Below, in pieces: positions 12,339 to 19,461 of a stretch of DNA of 64,000 nucleotides. The stretch covers positions 1-64,000 of the forward strand of contig NZ_SGXT01000017.1 in assembly GCF_004216855.1 (NCBI RefSeq), in the 5' to 3' direction. The notes beneath the pieces are model-generated. The model worked only from the letters and a program-made list of their open reading frames with translations, had not been told where the DNA came from and made no database searches. A program made the position numbers and the translations under genes. Each line of letters begins with the position of its first letter. Within the stretch, counting starts at the first letter, position 1. Origin of the DNA: Microcella alkaliphila. GTDB lineage: Bacteria > Actinomycetota > Actinomycetes > Actinomycetales > Microbacteriaceae.

Positions 12339-14174
12339 ATGCTCCCCCGCAGCCGCCACCTCGCTCGCCTCCTCGTCGTCTCGGCACTCGCGGGAGCCGT
12401 CGCGCTCGGCGTCGCACCGGGCCTCGCTACGCCAGCCCCTGCTCACGCCGACACGAGCAACTTCACCTTCGATTCGTTCGAGGCCGACTACACCCTGAGC
12501 CGCGATGCCGATGGCACGTCTCGGCTCGACGTGGTCGAGACGATCGTCGCCCGCTTCCCTGAGTTCGACCAGAATCGCGGCATCATCCGGGCGATCCCAC
12601 TCGACTACGACGGGGTGCCGATGGCCCCCGAGGTGACGAGCGTGACCGACGGGAGTGGCGCATCCGTGCCGTTCGAAAGCGACGAGCGCGGCGCGTTCGT
12701 CGAGCTCGCGCTCGGCACCGACGACTTCGTGCGCGGCGTGCAGACCTACGTCATCAGCTACACGCTTGAGAACGTCGTGCGCTCATTCGACGACACCGCG
12801 AGCGACGAACTCTACTGGGACGTGAACGGCACAGGCTGGGGCCAGCCCTTCGGCGAGGTGAGCGTCGCCGTCACCCTGAGCGATGAGATCGCCGATGCGT
12901 TCACCGGCAACGCCGCGTGCTACGTCGGGCCACAGGGCTCCACCGATCAGTGCCCGATCGACGCGAGCGCCACCCCCATCACCGCGAGCGCCACCGACCT
13001 CGGCCCCGGCGAAACGTTGAGCATCGCCGTTGGCTTCGCGCCCGACACGTTTGTGACGTTCGAGCCTCCCGCCCCGACCCCCCTGCCGGCCTGGGTTCCC
13101 GCAACCGGCATCGCGATCATCGTCGCCGCCTTGGCCGCGCTTCTTGCAGCGATCATTTCCGCCGTGCGCGCACCTGGCGGCGTTCCGCGCACGCGAGCGC
13201 TGATCCCGCACTACACCGAGCCACGCGGCATCGACATTCTGCAGTCGGCGCACCTGGTCAGCCGGCCAGACACCGCCATACCCGCAATGCTGGTGCGCCT
13301 CGCCGTGCGCAAGAACCTCCGCATCCTGGCGTACGCGGCAACCGACTCGACGGCGCCGTACACGCTGCAGTACCGGGCGGACGCGGGTGCCGACGACCTC
13401 GACCGCGCGGCGCTCGACGCCCTCTTCGGCGCCGACCGGCAGCAGGGTGATCTGAAGCCGTACGGCGAGTACGACGCCACCCTGACGACGGCCCTCACCG
13501 GCTTCAGCGAAACAGCGAAGCGGTCTCTCACCGAGCAGGGCTTCACCGAGCGCGCTCCGAAGCGACCCGTCGCGAGCCGTCTCGCCTCCGCCCTGTGGCT
13601 GCTTCTCACGCTGACGTTCGCCGCCAATATTCTGTGCGCTGTGCTGTTCGGAGAGTCCGCCATCCTGCTCGTCGTCGCCGGGGGCATCGCCGGCATCAGC
13701 GCGATCATCGCATCACTGCTTATGCTCCGCCCTCAGCAGCTCACGCAGCGCGGACGCGACGCCGTCGACCACCTCGACGGCCTCCGCCTTTACCTCACCG
13801 TCGCCGAGGAGGACCGCCTGCGTGCCCTGCAGAGCCCGCAGGGCGCGGAACGCATCGACGTCGGCAATGGCCGCGAACTCGTGAAGCTCTACGAGAAGCT
13901 GCTGCCGTGGGCTGTGGTCTGGGGTATCGAAGACCAATGGATGAGCGAACTCGCCGTGCGCGCATCCGCCGCTGGCGAGACGCCCGACTTCTTCGTCGGC
14001 CCCGACGGTTTCCAGGCGGCCCTCTTCGTGACCGCCCTCCAGGGTTTCCAATCGACAATGACGGACCCGGCCGCGCAGTGGTCGTCGAGCGGCGCAGGCA
14101 GCACGATGGGCGGCACCTTCGGTGGCGGCTTCGCCGGCGGAGGGGGCGGAGGCGGGGGCGGAGGGGGCCGCTAG
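12339..14174 (+). CDS. DUF2207 membrane protein with Gly-rich C-terminus
   Basis: A 611-residue predicted membrane protein. A signal peptide with an AHA cleavage site (about residue 37) leads to a ~200-residue extracellular beta-rich DUF2207 domain (FTFDSFEADYTLSRDADGTS, FPEFDQNRGIIRAIP). A first membrane segment follows (ATGIAIIVAALAALLAAI), then a cytoplasmic part, two more hydrophobic segments around residues 415–470, and a tail of almost pure Gly with one closing Arg. DUF2207 proteins are common in Actinobacteria and have no assigned biochemical role. No operon partner: the HNH gene on the other strand overlaps its 3' end by 4 bases. Confidence 0.88.
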   Translation: MLPRSRHLARLLVVSALAGAVALGVAPGLATPAPAHADTSNFTFDSFEADYTLSRDADGTSRLDVVETIVARFPEFDQNRGIIRAIPLDYDGVPMAPEVTSVTDGSGASVPFESDERGAFVELALGTDDFVRGVQTYVISYTLENVVRSFDDTASDELYWDVNGTGWGQPFGEVSVAVTLSDEIADAFTGNAACYVGPQGSTDQCPIDASATPITASATDLGPGETLSIAVGFAPDTFVTFEPPAPTPLPAWVPATGIAIIVAALAALLAAIISAVRAPGGVPRTRALIPHYTEPRGIDILQSAHLVSRPDTAIPAMLVRLAVRKNLRILAYAATDSTAPYTLQYRADAGADDLDRAALDALFGADRQQGDLKPYGEYDATLTTALTGFSETAKRSLTEQGFTERAPKRPVASRLASALWLLLTLTFAANILCAVLFGESAILLVVAGGIAGISAIIASLLMLRPQQLTQRGRDAVDHLDGLRLYLTVAEEDRLRALQSPQGAERIDVGNGRELVKLYEKLLPWAVVWGIEDQWMSELAVRASAAGETPDFFVGPDGFQAALFVTALQGFQSTMTDPAAQWSSSGAGSTMGGTFGGGFAGGGGGGGGGGGR

Positions 14175-14677
14175 GCTGCGGCCACGGCGGGCGCCAGGTA
14201 CTCGTCCCACTGCGGCTGCGGCCGCTCGATGCCGCGCACGAGCCACGCCGTGCCGTGTGGGGCCTTCGGTGTCACCCGCAGCTGCCACCCCATTTCGGTC
14301 GGCGTTCGGTCGCCCTTGATGTTGTTGCACTTCAGGCAGCACGCGACCAGGTTCTCCCACGAGTCGGCTCCGCCGCGCGAGCGGGGATGCACGTGGTCGA
14401 TCGTCGAGGCGAAGCCGCTGCAGTAGGCGCACCGGTTGCCGTCGCGGCGCAGCACGCCGCGGCGGGTGAGCGGCACCTTCCTGGCGTGCGGAATCTTGAC
14501 GTAGCGTCGCAGCACGATCACGCTCGGCCGGTCGAACGCATCGGTGATGCCAAAGACGGGATGCTCGCCGTCGGCGGCGAGCACGCTCGCCTTCCCGTTC
14601 ATCACGAGCACGAGGGCTCGGCGGAATGACACGACGGCGAGGGGCTCGTAACCAGCGTTGAGGACGAGTGTGCGCAC
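14171..14677 (-). CDS. HNH endonuclease family protein
   Basis: A 168-residue protein of the widespread small actinobacterial HNH family, starting VRTLVLNAGYEPLAVVSFRR. The nuclease core has a Cys pair (RCAYCSG), the HNH segment STIDHVHPRSRGG with following SWENLVACC and a second Cys pair (CCLKCNNIKGD). GTG 14677 is chosen over the ATG 45 bases upstream because GGAG lies just before it and it gives the family-typical N-terminus. Usually a single conserved chromosomal gene of unknown biological role, not part of a restriction system here. Confidence 0.9.
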   Translation of the reverse strand: MRTLVLNAGYEPLAVVSFRRALVLVMNGKASVLAADGEHPVFGITDAFDRPSVIVLRRYVKIPHARKVPLTRRGVLRRDGNRCAYCSGFASTIDHVHPRSRGGADSWENLVACCLKCNNIKGDRTPTEMGWQLRVTPKAPHGTAWLVRGIERPQPQWDEYLAPAVAAA

Positions 14678-14774
14678 AGCTTCTCCTGTCGACGGGCCCG
14701 CATGGCCTGCGGACGGTCCCATATCGACACCGGCTTCGGTCGAGCAGTTCGGCGTTCACGCCCCGTGTGGGCAC

Positions 14775-14806
14775 AAAAAAAGCACTGCTGTCAGACAGCA
14801 GTGCTT
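14775..14806 (-). terminator. Rho-independent terminator
   Basis: A perfect 13-bp stem (AAGCACTGCTGTC / GACAGCAGTGCTT) with a one-base A loop is followed on the minus strand by a run of seven T. It terminates minus-strand transcription coming from the NlpC/P60 gene at 14998–15873, or from the possible small gene at 14791–14907. Confidence 0.88.
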
Positions 14807-14907
14807 GTTTCGGCGACACCGTGACAGGGCACGATGTCGCGAACGCCGCCGACTATGCGAAAGACGGCGCGCGCATCCACGGTTTGGATGTCGCGTCGGT
14901 GTCGCAT
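14791..14907 (-). CDS. Possible 38-residue small protein
   Basis: A short frame starts at ATG 14907 after GAGGAGCGACC, a good ribosome site, and ends inside the ascending arm of the terminator. The product starts MRHRRDIQTVDARAVFRIVG and ends TAV. It is basic at the N-terminus and resembles nothing I recognise. The ribosome site, the tight fit to the terminator, and the lack of another explanation for 14722–14997 make it plausible. It could equally be a leader or noncoding RNA. Confidence 0.35.
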   Translation of the reverse strand: MRHRRDIQTVDARAVFRIVGGVRDIVPCHGVAETSTAV

Positions 14908-14997
14908 GGTCGCTCCTCGGCCGACGCCTTATGGCGTCGATGCGGTCAGGCTAACCCACGAAGGTGAACGACGCCCGTCACGCGGGCGTCCGGCGCG

Positions 14998-15873
14998 TCA
15001 GGCGCCGAAGCGAACGATGTAGTAGTTGTCGGTCCAAATCGGGCGCACACTGACAACGCTGCCCGCTCGCGGAGAGTCCAAGATCATGCCATTGCCCATA
15101 TAGAAGCCGTTGTGCCCGGGCATGATCACGACGTCACCCGGGCGAGCGTCTTCGCGCGAAATGCGCGTTCCGAAGGCAGCCTGCGTGACCACCGTGCGGG
15201 GTATAGCGAGGCCGAACTGCGCGTAGACGAACTGCACGAACCCGGAGCAATCGAATCCTGCGGGTGTAGTGCCACCGAAGAGGTACGGAGTTCCCTGGTA
15301 CTGCAGGGCCACCTGCACTACCTGATCCAGGTCAACGGCCGGGTAGGGCGGATTCGCGAGGAAGTCTGATACTCCGGGGCCCGTGTACGCAGGAGCCGCC
15401 GCGGCGGCCGCGATCTGCGCGGCGCGCTCTTCGGCGGCACGCGCCGCCGCAAGCTCTTCGACGGTGGTCGCGCTGAAGTCGTCGCGGAACGCCGCGGCGA
15501 CGGCAACGTCGGAAGCGACGTCGACGCTCTGCGCCTCGGTGGCCATGAGCTGGGCAATCGCTTCTGCGTTGCCGCTGGCAATGGAGTTCTCGGCGTTGGC
15601 GACCGGGTCAGCGACGAGCGAGGTGCCGGGCAGCGCCATCGTGGCGATGAGCCCCGTCGCGACAGTGATAACCGCCATGTTGACCGCGGTGCGCTTCACG
15701 CCGCCAGAGCGCGGCGTGCGCGTGGCGGCGGCCGTCGATGCGACGGCCGGAGTGGCCACGGGGGGGCGAACAACGAGGCCGGTGCGCTCGGCGCGAAGGT
15801 CGCGGCGTCGAAGAGGGGTGGCGTCATCGCGCGGGGTGCTGCGCGGGATCTCGCCGGGGGTGCCTTGGATCAA
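14998..15873 (-). CDS. Secreted NlpC/P60 (C40) cell-wall peptidase
   Basis: A 291-residue peptidoglycan hydrolase. A basic N-terminal region, a membrane-spanning/signal segment (MAVITVATGLIATMALPG), an Ala-rich helical stretch and a C-terminal NlpC/P60 domain are visible. The domain has catalytic Cys in GFDCSGFVQ, His in MPGHNGFYMG and the conserved GTPYLFGG. Start: TTG 15873, because GCAGGAGAC sits 6–7 bases upstream; the upstream GTG frame would run through the structured leader. It probably cleaves stem-peptide bonds during growth or division. Regulation by the leader RNA at 15874–16040 is likely. Confidence 0.88.
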   Translation of the reverse strand: MIQGTPGEIPRSTPRDDATPLRRRDLRAERTGLVVRPPVATPAVASTAAATRTPRSGGVKRTAVNMAVITVATGLIATMALPGTSLVADPVANAENSIASGNAEAIAQLMATEAQSVDVASDVAVAAAFRDDFSATTVEELAAARAAEERAAQIAAAAAAPAYTGPGVSDFLANPPYPAVDLDQVVQVALQYQGTPYLFGGTTPAGFDCSGFVQFVYAQFGLAIPRTVVTQAAFGTRISREDARPGDVVIMPGHNGFYMGNGMILDSPRAGSVVSVRPIWTDNYYIVRFGA

Positions 15874-16040
15874 GAGAAGTCTCCTGCGCCTCGCCGCTCC
15901 ATGCGTGCGGCCCGTCACTGTTTTCGTGTGTTCCACGGTCCGGGCAGGAGACGGGCGATGCGGGCGTCCTGCGTCGGAGCCGCCGACGTGGGGTAACGCG
16001 GCGACTCGGCGAGTGTACGCGAGGTAACGGAAAGGTCACA
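15874..16040 (-). promoter_or_regulatory. Structured leader with anti-Shine–Dalgarno element (candidate riboswitch)
   Basis: The leader of the NlpC/P60 gene contains GTCTCCTGC (minus strand, 15944–15952), exactly complementary over 9 bases to the ribosome binding site GCAGGAGAC (15879–15887). The same GTCTCCTGC can instead pair with GCAGGACG further upstream (15965–15972), so two mutually exclusive folds exist, one exposing and one hiding the ribosome site. A second hairpin (GTCGCCG / CGGCGGC) lies at about 15975–16008. Actinobacterial NlpC/P60 and Rpf genes are often under c-di-AMP (ydaO-type) riboswitches, which is my guess for the class, but I could not verify the aptamer core by eye. Confidence 0.55.
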
Positions 16041-16076
16041 AGCCGACGCGCGACCCCCACATATGGTGGTTAATGC

Positions 16077-16766
16077 TCAGTCGGCGACATAGATGTGCTG
16101 CGCGACCTCGGGTGGCAACTCGATCGCCTCGGCGCGGCCCACAATCTCGACGGAGATGTACCCCCCGTCTCCGGCGCGGATAACCGCCTCGGCACCCGGC
16201 ACGACACCCGCCTCGTGAAGCTGATGCAGAACGTCGGGGTCAAACTGCACAGGCTCGGCCAACCGACGGACCGTGCAGTGTCGAGTGCCGGCAGCAAGCG
16301 CGTGCTGCAGGGCTATGACGCCATCGAGAAAGGGCTCTGCTTCTGGAAGCCCGAACTCCTCCAGGCCCGGAATCGGGTTGCCGTACGGAGACTCGGTGGT
16401 GTCCCCGAGCAGCGCGATGATTCGCCGCTCGACCTGCTCGCTCATGACGTGCTCCCACCGACAGGCCTCCTCGTGAACGAGTGACCAGTCCAGCCCGATG
16501 ACGTCGGCGAGCAGCCGCTCGGCAAGCCGATGCTTGCGCATGACCGCGGTGGCCTTTGCCCGACCTTCGCCCGTGAGAGCGAGCTGACGGTCATCCTCGA
16601 TGCTGACCAGTCCGTCGCGCTCCATGCGCGCCACGGTCTGTGACACGGTGGGGCCCGAGTGTCCGATGCGCTCAGAGATGCGCGCGCGCAGCGGAGTGAT
16701 GCCCTCTTCCTCCAGGTCGAGGATGGTGCGCAGATACATCTCGGTCGTGTCGACGAGGTCGGTCAT
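16077..16766 (-). CDS. dtxR: DtxR/IdeR-type iron-dependent repressor
   Basis: A 229-residue repressor with the complete metal-binding set at the same numbers as diphtheria DtxR: M10, H79, E83, H98, C102, E105 and H106. A winged HTH covers residues ~5–70, the dimer domain residues ~75–140, and an SH3-like C-terminal domain follows residue ~150. Cys102 marks an iron-type DtxR/IdeR rather than an MntR. With Fe2+ it should repress genes with 19-bp iron boxes; two such boxes occur in this window, before heme oxygenase and before the heme-binding lipoprotein. It is divergent from serC. Confidence 0.92.
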   Translation of the reverse strand: MTDLVDTTEMYLRTILDLEEEGITPLRARISERIGHSGPTVSQTVARMERDGLVSIEDDRQLALTGEGRAKATAVMRKHRLAERLLADVIGLDWSLVHEEACRWEHVMSEQVERRIIALLGDTTESPYGNPIPGLEEFGLPEAEPFLDGVIALQHALAAGTRHCTVRRLAEPVQFDPDVLHQLHEAGVVPGAEAVIRAGDGGYISVEIVGRAEAIELPPEVAQHIYVAD

Positions 16767-16873
16767 CTGCCACTCCTTATCGGCGTTCTGGCTCCCCAGG
16801 GAGCGCGATCACCAGCCTAAACGCTCGCGGCAGGCGAGACCTTCCCGGTGGGCGCGGTCAGTAGGATTCGTGC

Positions 16874-17989
16874 ATGGCCGACATCACGATCCCCGCAGAA
16901 CTCCTGCCCGCCGATGGTCGATTCGGATGCGGCCCCTCGAAGGTGCGCCCCGAGCAGGTCGCCGCGGTCACGGGCGCCGCTCATCTGCTCGGTACGTCGC
17001 ACCGCCAGAAGCCGGTAAAGGCACTGGTCGGCAGCGTCCGCGCCGGTCTTCGTGACCTGTTTCGCCTTCCCGATGGCTACGAGGTTGTGCTCGGCAACGG
17101 CGGATCGACCGCCTTCTGGGATATCGCGGCGGCCGGGCTCATCGAGCGCCGCAGCGGCCACCTCGACTTCGGCGAGTTCGGCAGCAAGTTCGTCGCCTCG
17201 GCCCGCGCGCCGTGGCTGGAGGCACCGCACGTCGTCAAGACCGATGCCGGCACGCGTGGAACCCTCGAACCCGTCGCGGGCGTCGACGTGTACGCGTACC
17301 CGCACAACGAAACGTCAACGGGCGTTGCCAGCCCGGTCACGCGCATCCATGGTGACGACGGTGCCCTCACGGTCGTCGATGCCACGAGCGCGGCCGGCGG
17401 CATCGACATCGACATCAGCGAGACCGACGTCTACTACTTCGCGCCGCAGAAGAACTTCGCGGGCGACGGCGGCCTCTGGATCGCACTGATGAGCCCCGCG
17501 GCGATCGAGCGGGCCGAGCGGATCGGCGCATCCGACCGGTTCATTCCTCCGTTCCTGTCGCTGACAGCCGCGATCGACAACTCGCGCCTCGACCAGACCC
17601 TCAACACTCCCGCGCTCGCGACCCTCGTCCTGCTCGACGAGCAGGTGCGGTGGATGAACGAATCCGGCGGCCTCGCCTGGTGCGGCGAACGCACGGCCAC
17701 CTCGAGCGGGCTCTTGTACGACTGGGCTGAGTCGCACCCGCTGGCGACGCCGTTCGTGGCGAACCCCGAGCACCGCTCCCCGGTGGTGGTCACAATCGAC
17801 CTCGACGACAGCATCGACGCGGCGTCCGTCGCCGCCACCCTGCGCGCCAACGGCATCGTCGACACCGAGCCGTACCGCAAGCTCGGCCGCAACCAGCTGC
17901 GCATCGCGACCTTCGTCGCCATCGAGCCCGACGACGTCCGCCAGCTCATCCGCAGCCTCGACTACGTGCTCGAGCAGGTGGCGGGGTAG
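16874..17989 (+). CDS. serC: Phosphoserine aminotransferase
   Basis: A 371-residue class-V PLP aminotransferase that makes 3-phosphoserine for serine synthesis. It matches the long actinobacterial SerC form: FGCGPSKVRPEQ at the start, GTSHRQKPVK, NGGSTAFWDIA, DATSAAGGIDID and the PLP-Lys in FAPQKNFAGDGG. Near the C-terminus GRNQLRIATF binds substrate phosphate. Start ATG 16874 gives the family N-terminus. The gene runs 4 bases short of the DUF2530 gene, so they are probably co-transcribed. The serC–DUF2530–DUF3027–cold shock arrangement is familiar from other Actinobacteria. Confidence 0.95.
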   Translation: MADITIPAELLPADGRFGCGPSKVRPEQVAAVTGAAHLLGTSHRQKPVKALVGSVRAGLRDLFRLPDGYEVVLGNGGSTAFWDIAAAGLIERRSGHLDFGEFGSKFVASARAPWLEAPHVVKTDAGTRGTLEPVAGVDVYAYPHNETSTGVASPVTRIHGDDGALTVVDATSAAGGIDIDISETDVYYFAPQKNFAGDGGLWIALMSPAAIERAERIGASDRFIPPFLSLTAAIDNSRLDQTLNTPALATLVLLDEQVRWMNESGGLAWCGERTATSSGLLYDWAESHPLATPFVANPEHRSPVVVTIDLDDSIDAASVAATLRANGIVDTEPYRKLGRNQLRIATFVAIEPDDVRQLIRSLDYVLEQVAG

Positions 17990-17993
17990 CGTC

Positions 17994-18227
17994 GTGCGGC
18001 TCTGGGTGCCACACGACGAGCGCCGGCCCCAGCCGGAGCCGCTCGCGACCAACGACCGGCTCGCCTACCTTGTCGGCATCGCCCTCTGGCTCGTCGCCAT
18101 CGCGGCGGTCGCCGTCATGGCGCTCACCGGCGTCACCGCCGACACCCTCGGGATGCTCGTCACGGCCGGAATCGGCATCGCACTCGGCACCCTCGGACTG
18201 GTTGTCGTCAGTCGTCCTCGTCGCTAG
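17994..18227 (+). CDS. DUF2530 small membrane protein
   Basis: A 77-residue protein with a short charged N-terminus (DERRPQPEPLATNDRL) and two predicted membrane helices (VGIALWLVAIAAVAVMAL and LVTAGIGIALGTLGLVVV). It fits the actinobacterial DUF2530 family of unknown function. GTG 17994 lies 4 bases after the serC stop. Its 3' end overlaps the DUF3027 gene on the opposite strand by 20 bases. Confidence 0.8.
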   Translation: MRLWVPHDERRPQPEPLATNDRLAYLVGIALWLVAIAAVAVMALTGVTADTLGMLVTAGIGIALGTLGLVVVSRPRR

Positions 18228-18705
18228 CGTCGGCAGAGCCCGGAGAGTCAGGATCAAACTTGTCGGCGTGCGCGTCGATGTCGACACCGTCAAACACGTC
18301 AGCGTCGTGATCGTCGTGCAGGTCATGCTCGTCGGCATCGTCGTCGTCGGAGTCGTCGTCGTCATCGTCAGCCGCGTCCGCCTCCGCGGCGGCCTGCTCG
18401 GCCTGCTGAGCGAGGAACTCGTCCATACGATCGGCCCAGGGAACCCAGTCGGGCGCGACGAGCGCTCCATCACCGGGCATCAGTTCCGTCTCCAGCACGC
18501 TCGGGGCGTCAGGATCGATCGTGCTGACGCTGACCGTCCACACCCAGCCGGGGTAGCCGCCCATCGTCGTCGAGAACAGCAGCGTCGCGACACCGTCCGC
18601 TTCCGTCGCCTCGCGCAGTTGGCCCACCGTCCGCTCGGGCGTGATTTCGGCGAGCGCCGCTCGGCCGAGGGCCTCGAGCGCTTCGGAGCCGGGCGCGTCA
18701 GGCAT
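18208..18705 (-). CDS. DUF3027-family protein with acidic C-terminus
   Basis: 165 residues. The first ~90 match the DUF3027 core (ITPERTVGQLREATEADGVA, GYPGWVWTVSVS, PDWVPWADR). The remaining third is an Asp/Glu/His-rich low-complexity tail containing DDDDDDSDDDDADE and several HDxHDD-like pieces, possibly a cation-binding or disordered segment. The family is actinobacterial and uncharacterised; many members are longer. Its start overlaps the cold-shock gene stop by 8 bases, so the two form an operon. Confidence 0.8.
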   Translation of the reverse strand: MPDAPGSEALEALGRAALAEITPERTVGQLREATEADGVATLLFSTTMGGYPGWVWTVSVSTIDPDAPSVLETELMPGDGALVAPDWVPWADRMDEFLAQQAEQAAAEADAADDDDDDSDDDDADEHDLHDDHDADVFDGVDIDAHADKFDPDSPGSADASDEDD

Positions 18706-19078
18706 CCAGGTCGTCCGCGACCTTGCGCAGCACGGCGGCGATCTTGCGGCCCTGTTCGCGGTCCGGGTACCGTCCGCCGCGAAGGCGTCCGCCCACGGTG
18801 TCGAGCAGCTTGATGAGGTCTTCGACGATAATCGCCATCTCGTCGGCCGGCTTGCGATTCATCGCCGACAACGTCGGCTTCTGATCGAGAATGCGCACCG
18901 ACAGTGCCTGCGCGCCCCTCTTGCCGTCCGCGATGCCGAACTCGAGACGAGTGCCCGCCTTCACGGTCGCCCCTGCGGGCAGCGCGGAGGCGTGCAGAAA
19001 CACCTCATCGCCCTCATCGCTGGCGATGAAGCCGAAGCCTTTGTCTTGGTCGTAGAACTTGACCTTGCCGGTGGGCAT
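18698..19078 (-). CDS. Cold-shock domain protein with C-terminal extension
   Basis: A 126-residue protein. Residues 1–65 are a cold-shock domain with RNP1 (KGFGFIA) and RNP2 (VFLHASAL), so it binds single-stranded RNA or DNA. The rest, which typical ~67-residue Csp proteins lack, is a basic helical extension (IVEDLIKLLDTVGGRLRGGR). This longer form is common in Actinobacteria next to DUF3027 genes. It likely acts as an RNA chaperone. First gene of a two-gene operon. Confidence 0.9.
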   Translation of the reverse strand: MPTGKVKFYDQDKGFGFIASDEGDEVFLHASALPAGATVKAGTRLEFGIADGKRGAQALSVRILDQKPTLSAMNRKPADEMAIIVEDLIKLLDTVGGRLRGGRYPDREQGRKIAAVLRKVADDLDA

Positions 19079-19188
19079 GCGCGTACTCCTGACGGTGGTG
19101 TGGTGCGTCCCTGAGAGGATACCCGGCGCGTCGTGCCCCCTGGAGCGGGGGCTAGGCCGCCCTCCTCACGCGGGCCTATCCTTGGCGT

Positions 19189-19461
19189 ATGCCAGAAGAG
19201 TCGATCGTCATGGGTAACCGCGCCGAGCGCGTGCTCGCCTACCTCGTGGCTGTCGTCATCGTCATCAGCCTGGGCTGCTTCATCGCCCTCATGTCGGCCG
19301 TGTCAGCCGGGCTCGACCCCCGCGAATTCACCTCGGGCGTATGGGCGTGGGTGACCATGCTTCCGCTCATCAGTCTGCCGATCGGGTTCGGCTTGATCGT
19401 CGCCCTGCTCATCGTGAGCGCGGTGCGGCGGTCGCGCGCCGCCAAGCATGCCGGCGGCTAG
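19189..19461 (+). CDS. Two-helix membrane protein, unknown function
   Basis: 90 residues with two clear membrane segments (AYLVAVVIVISLGCFIALM and LISLPIGFGLIVALLIVSAV) and a basic C-terminus. The central loop contains GLDPREFTSGVWAW. I recognise no family beyond small actinobacterial membrane proteins. Its last codons overlap the start of the helicase-associated gene by 14 bases, so it is probably translated from the same message. ATG 19210 (second Met) is an alternative start. Confidence 0.7.
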   Translation: MPEESIVMGNRAERVLAYLVAVVIVISLGCFIALMSAVSAGLDPREFTSGVWAWVTMLPLISLPIGFGLIVALLIVSAVRRSRAAKHAGG

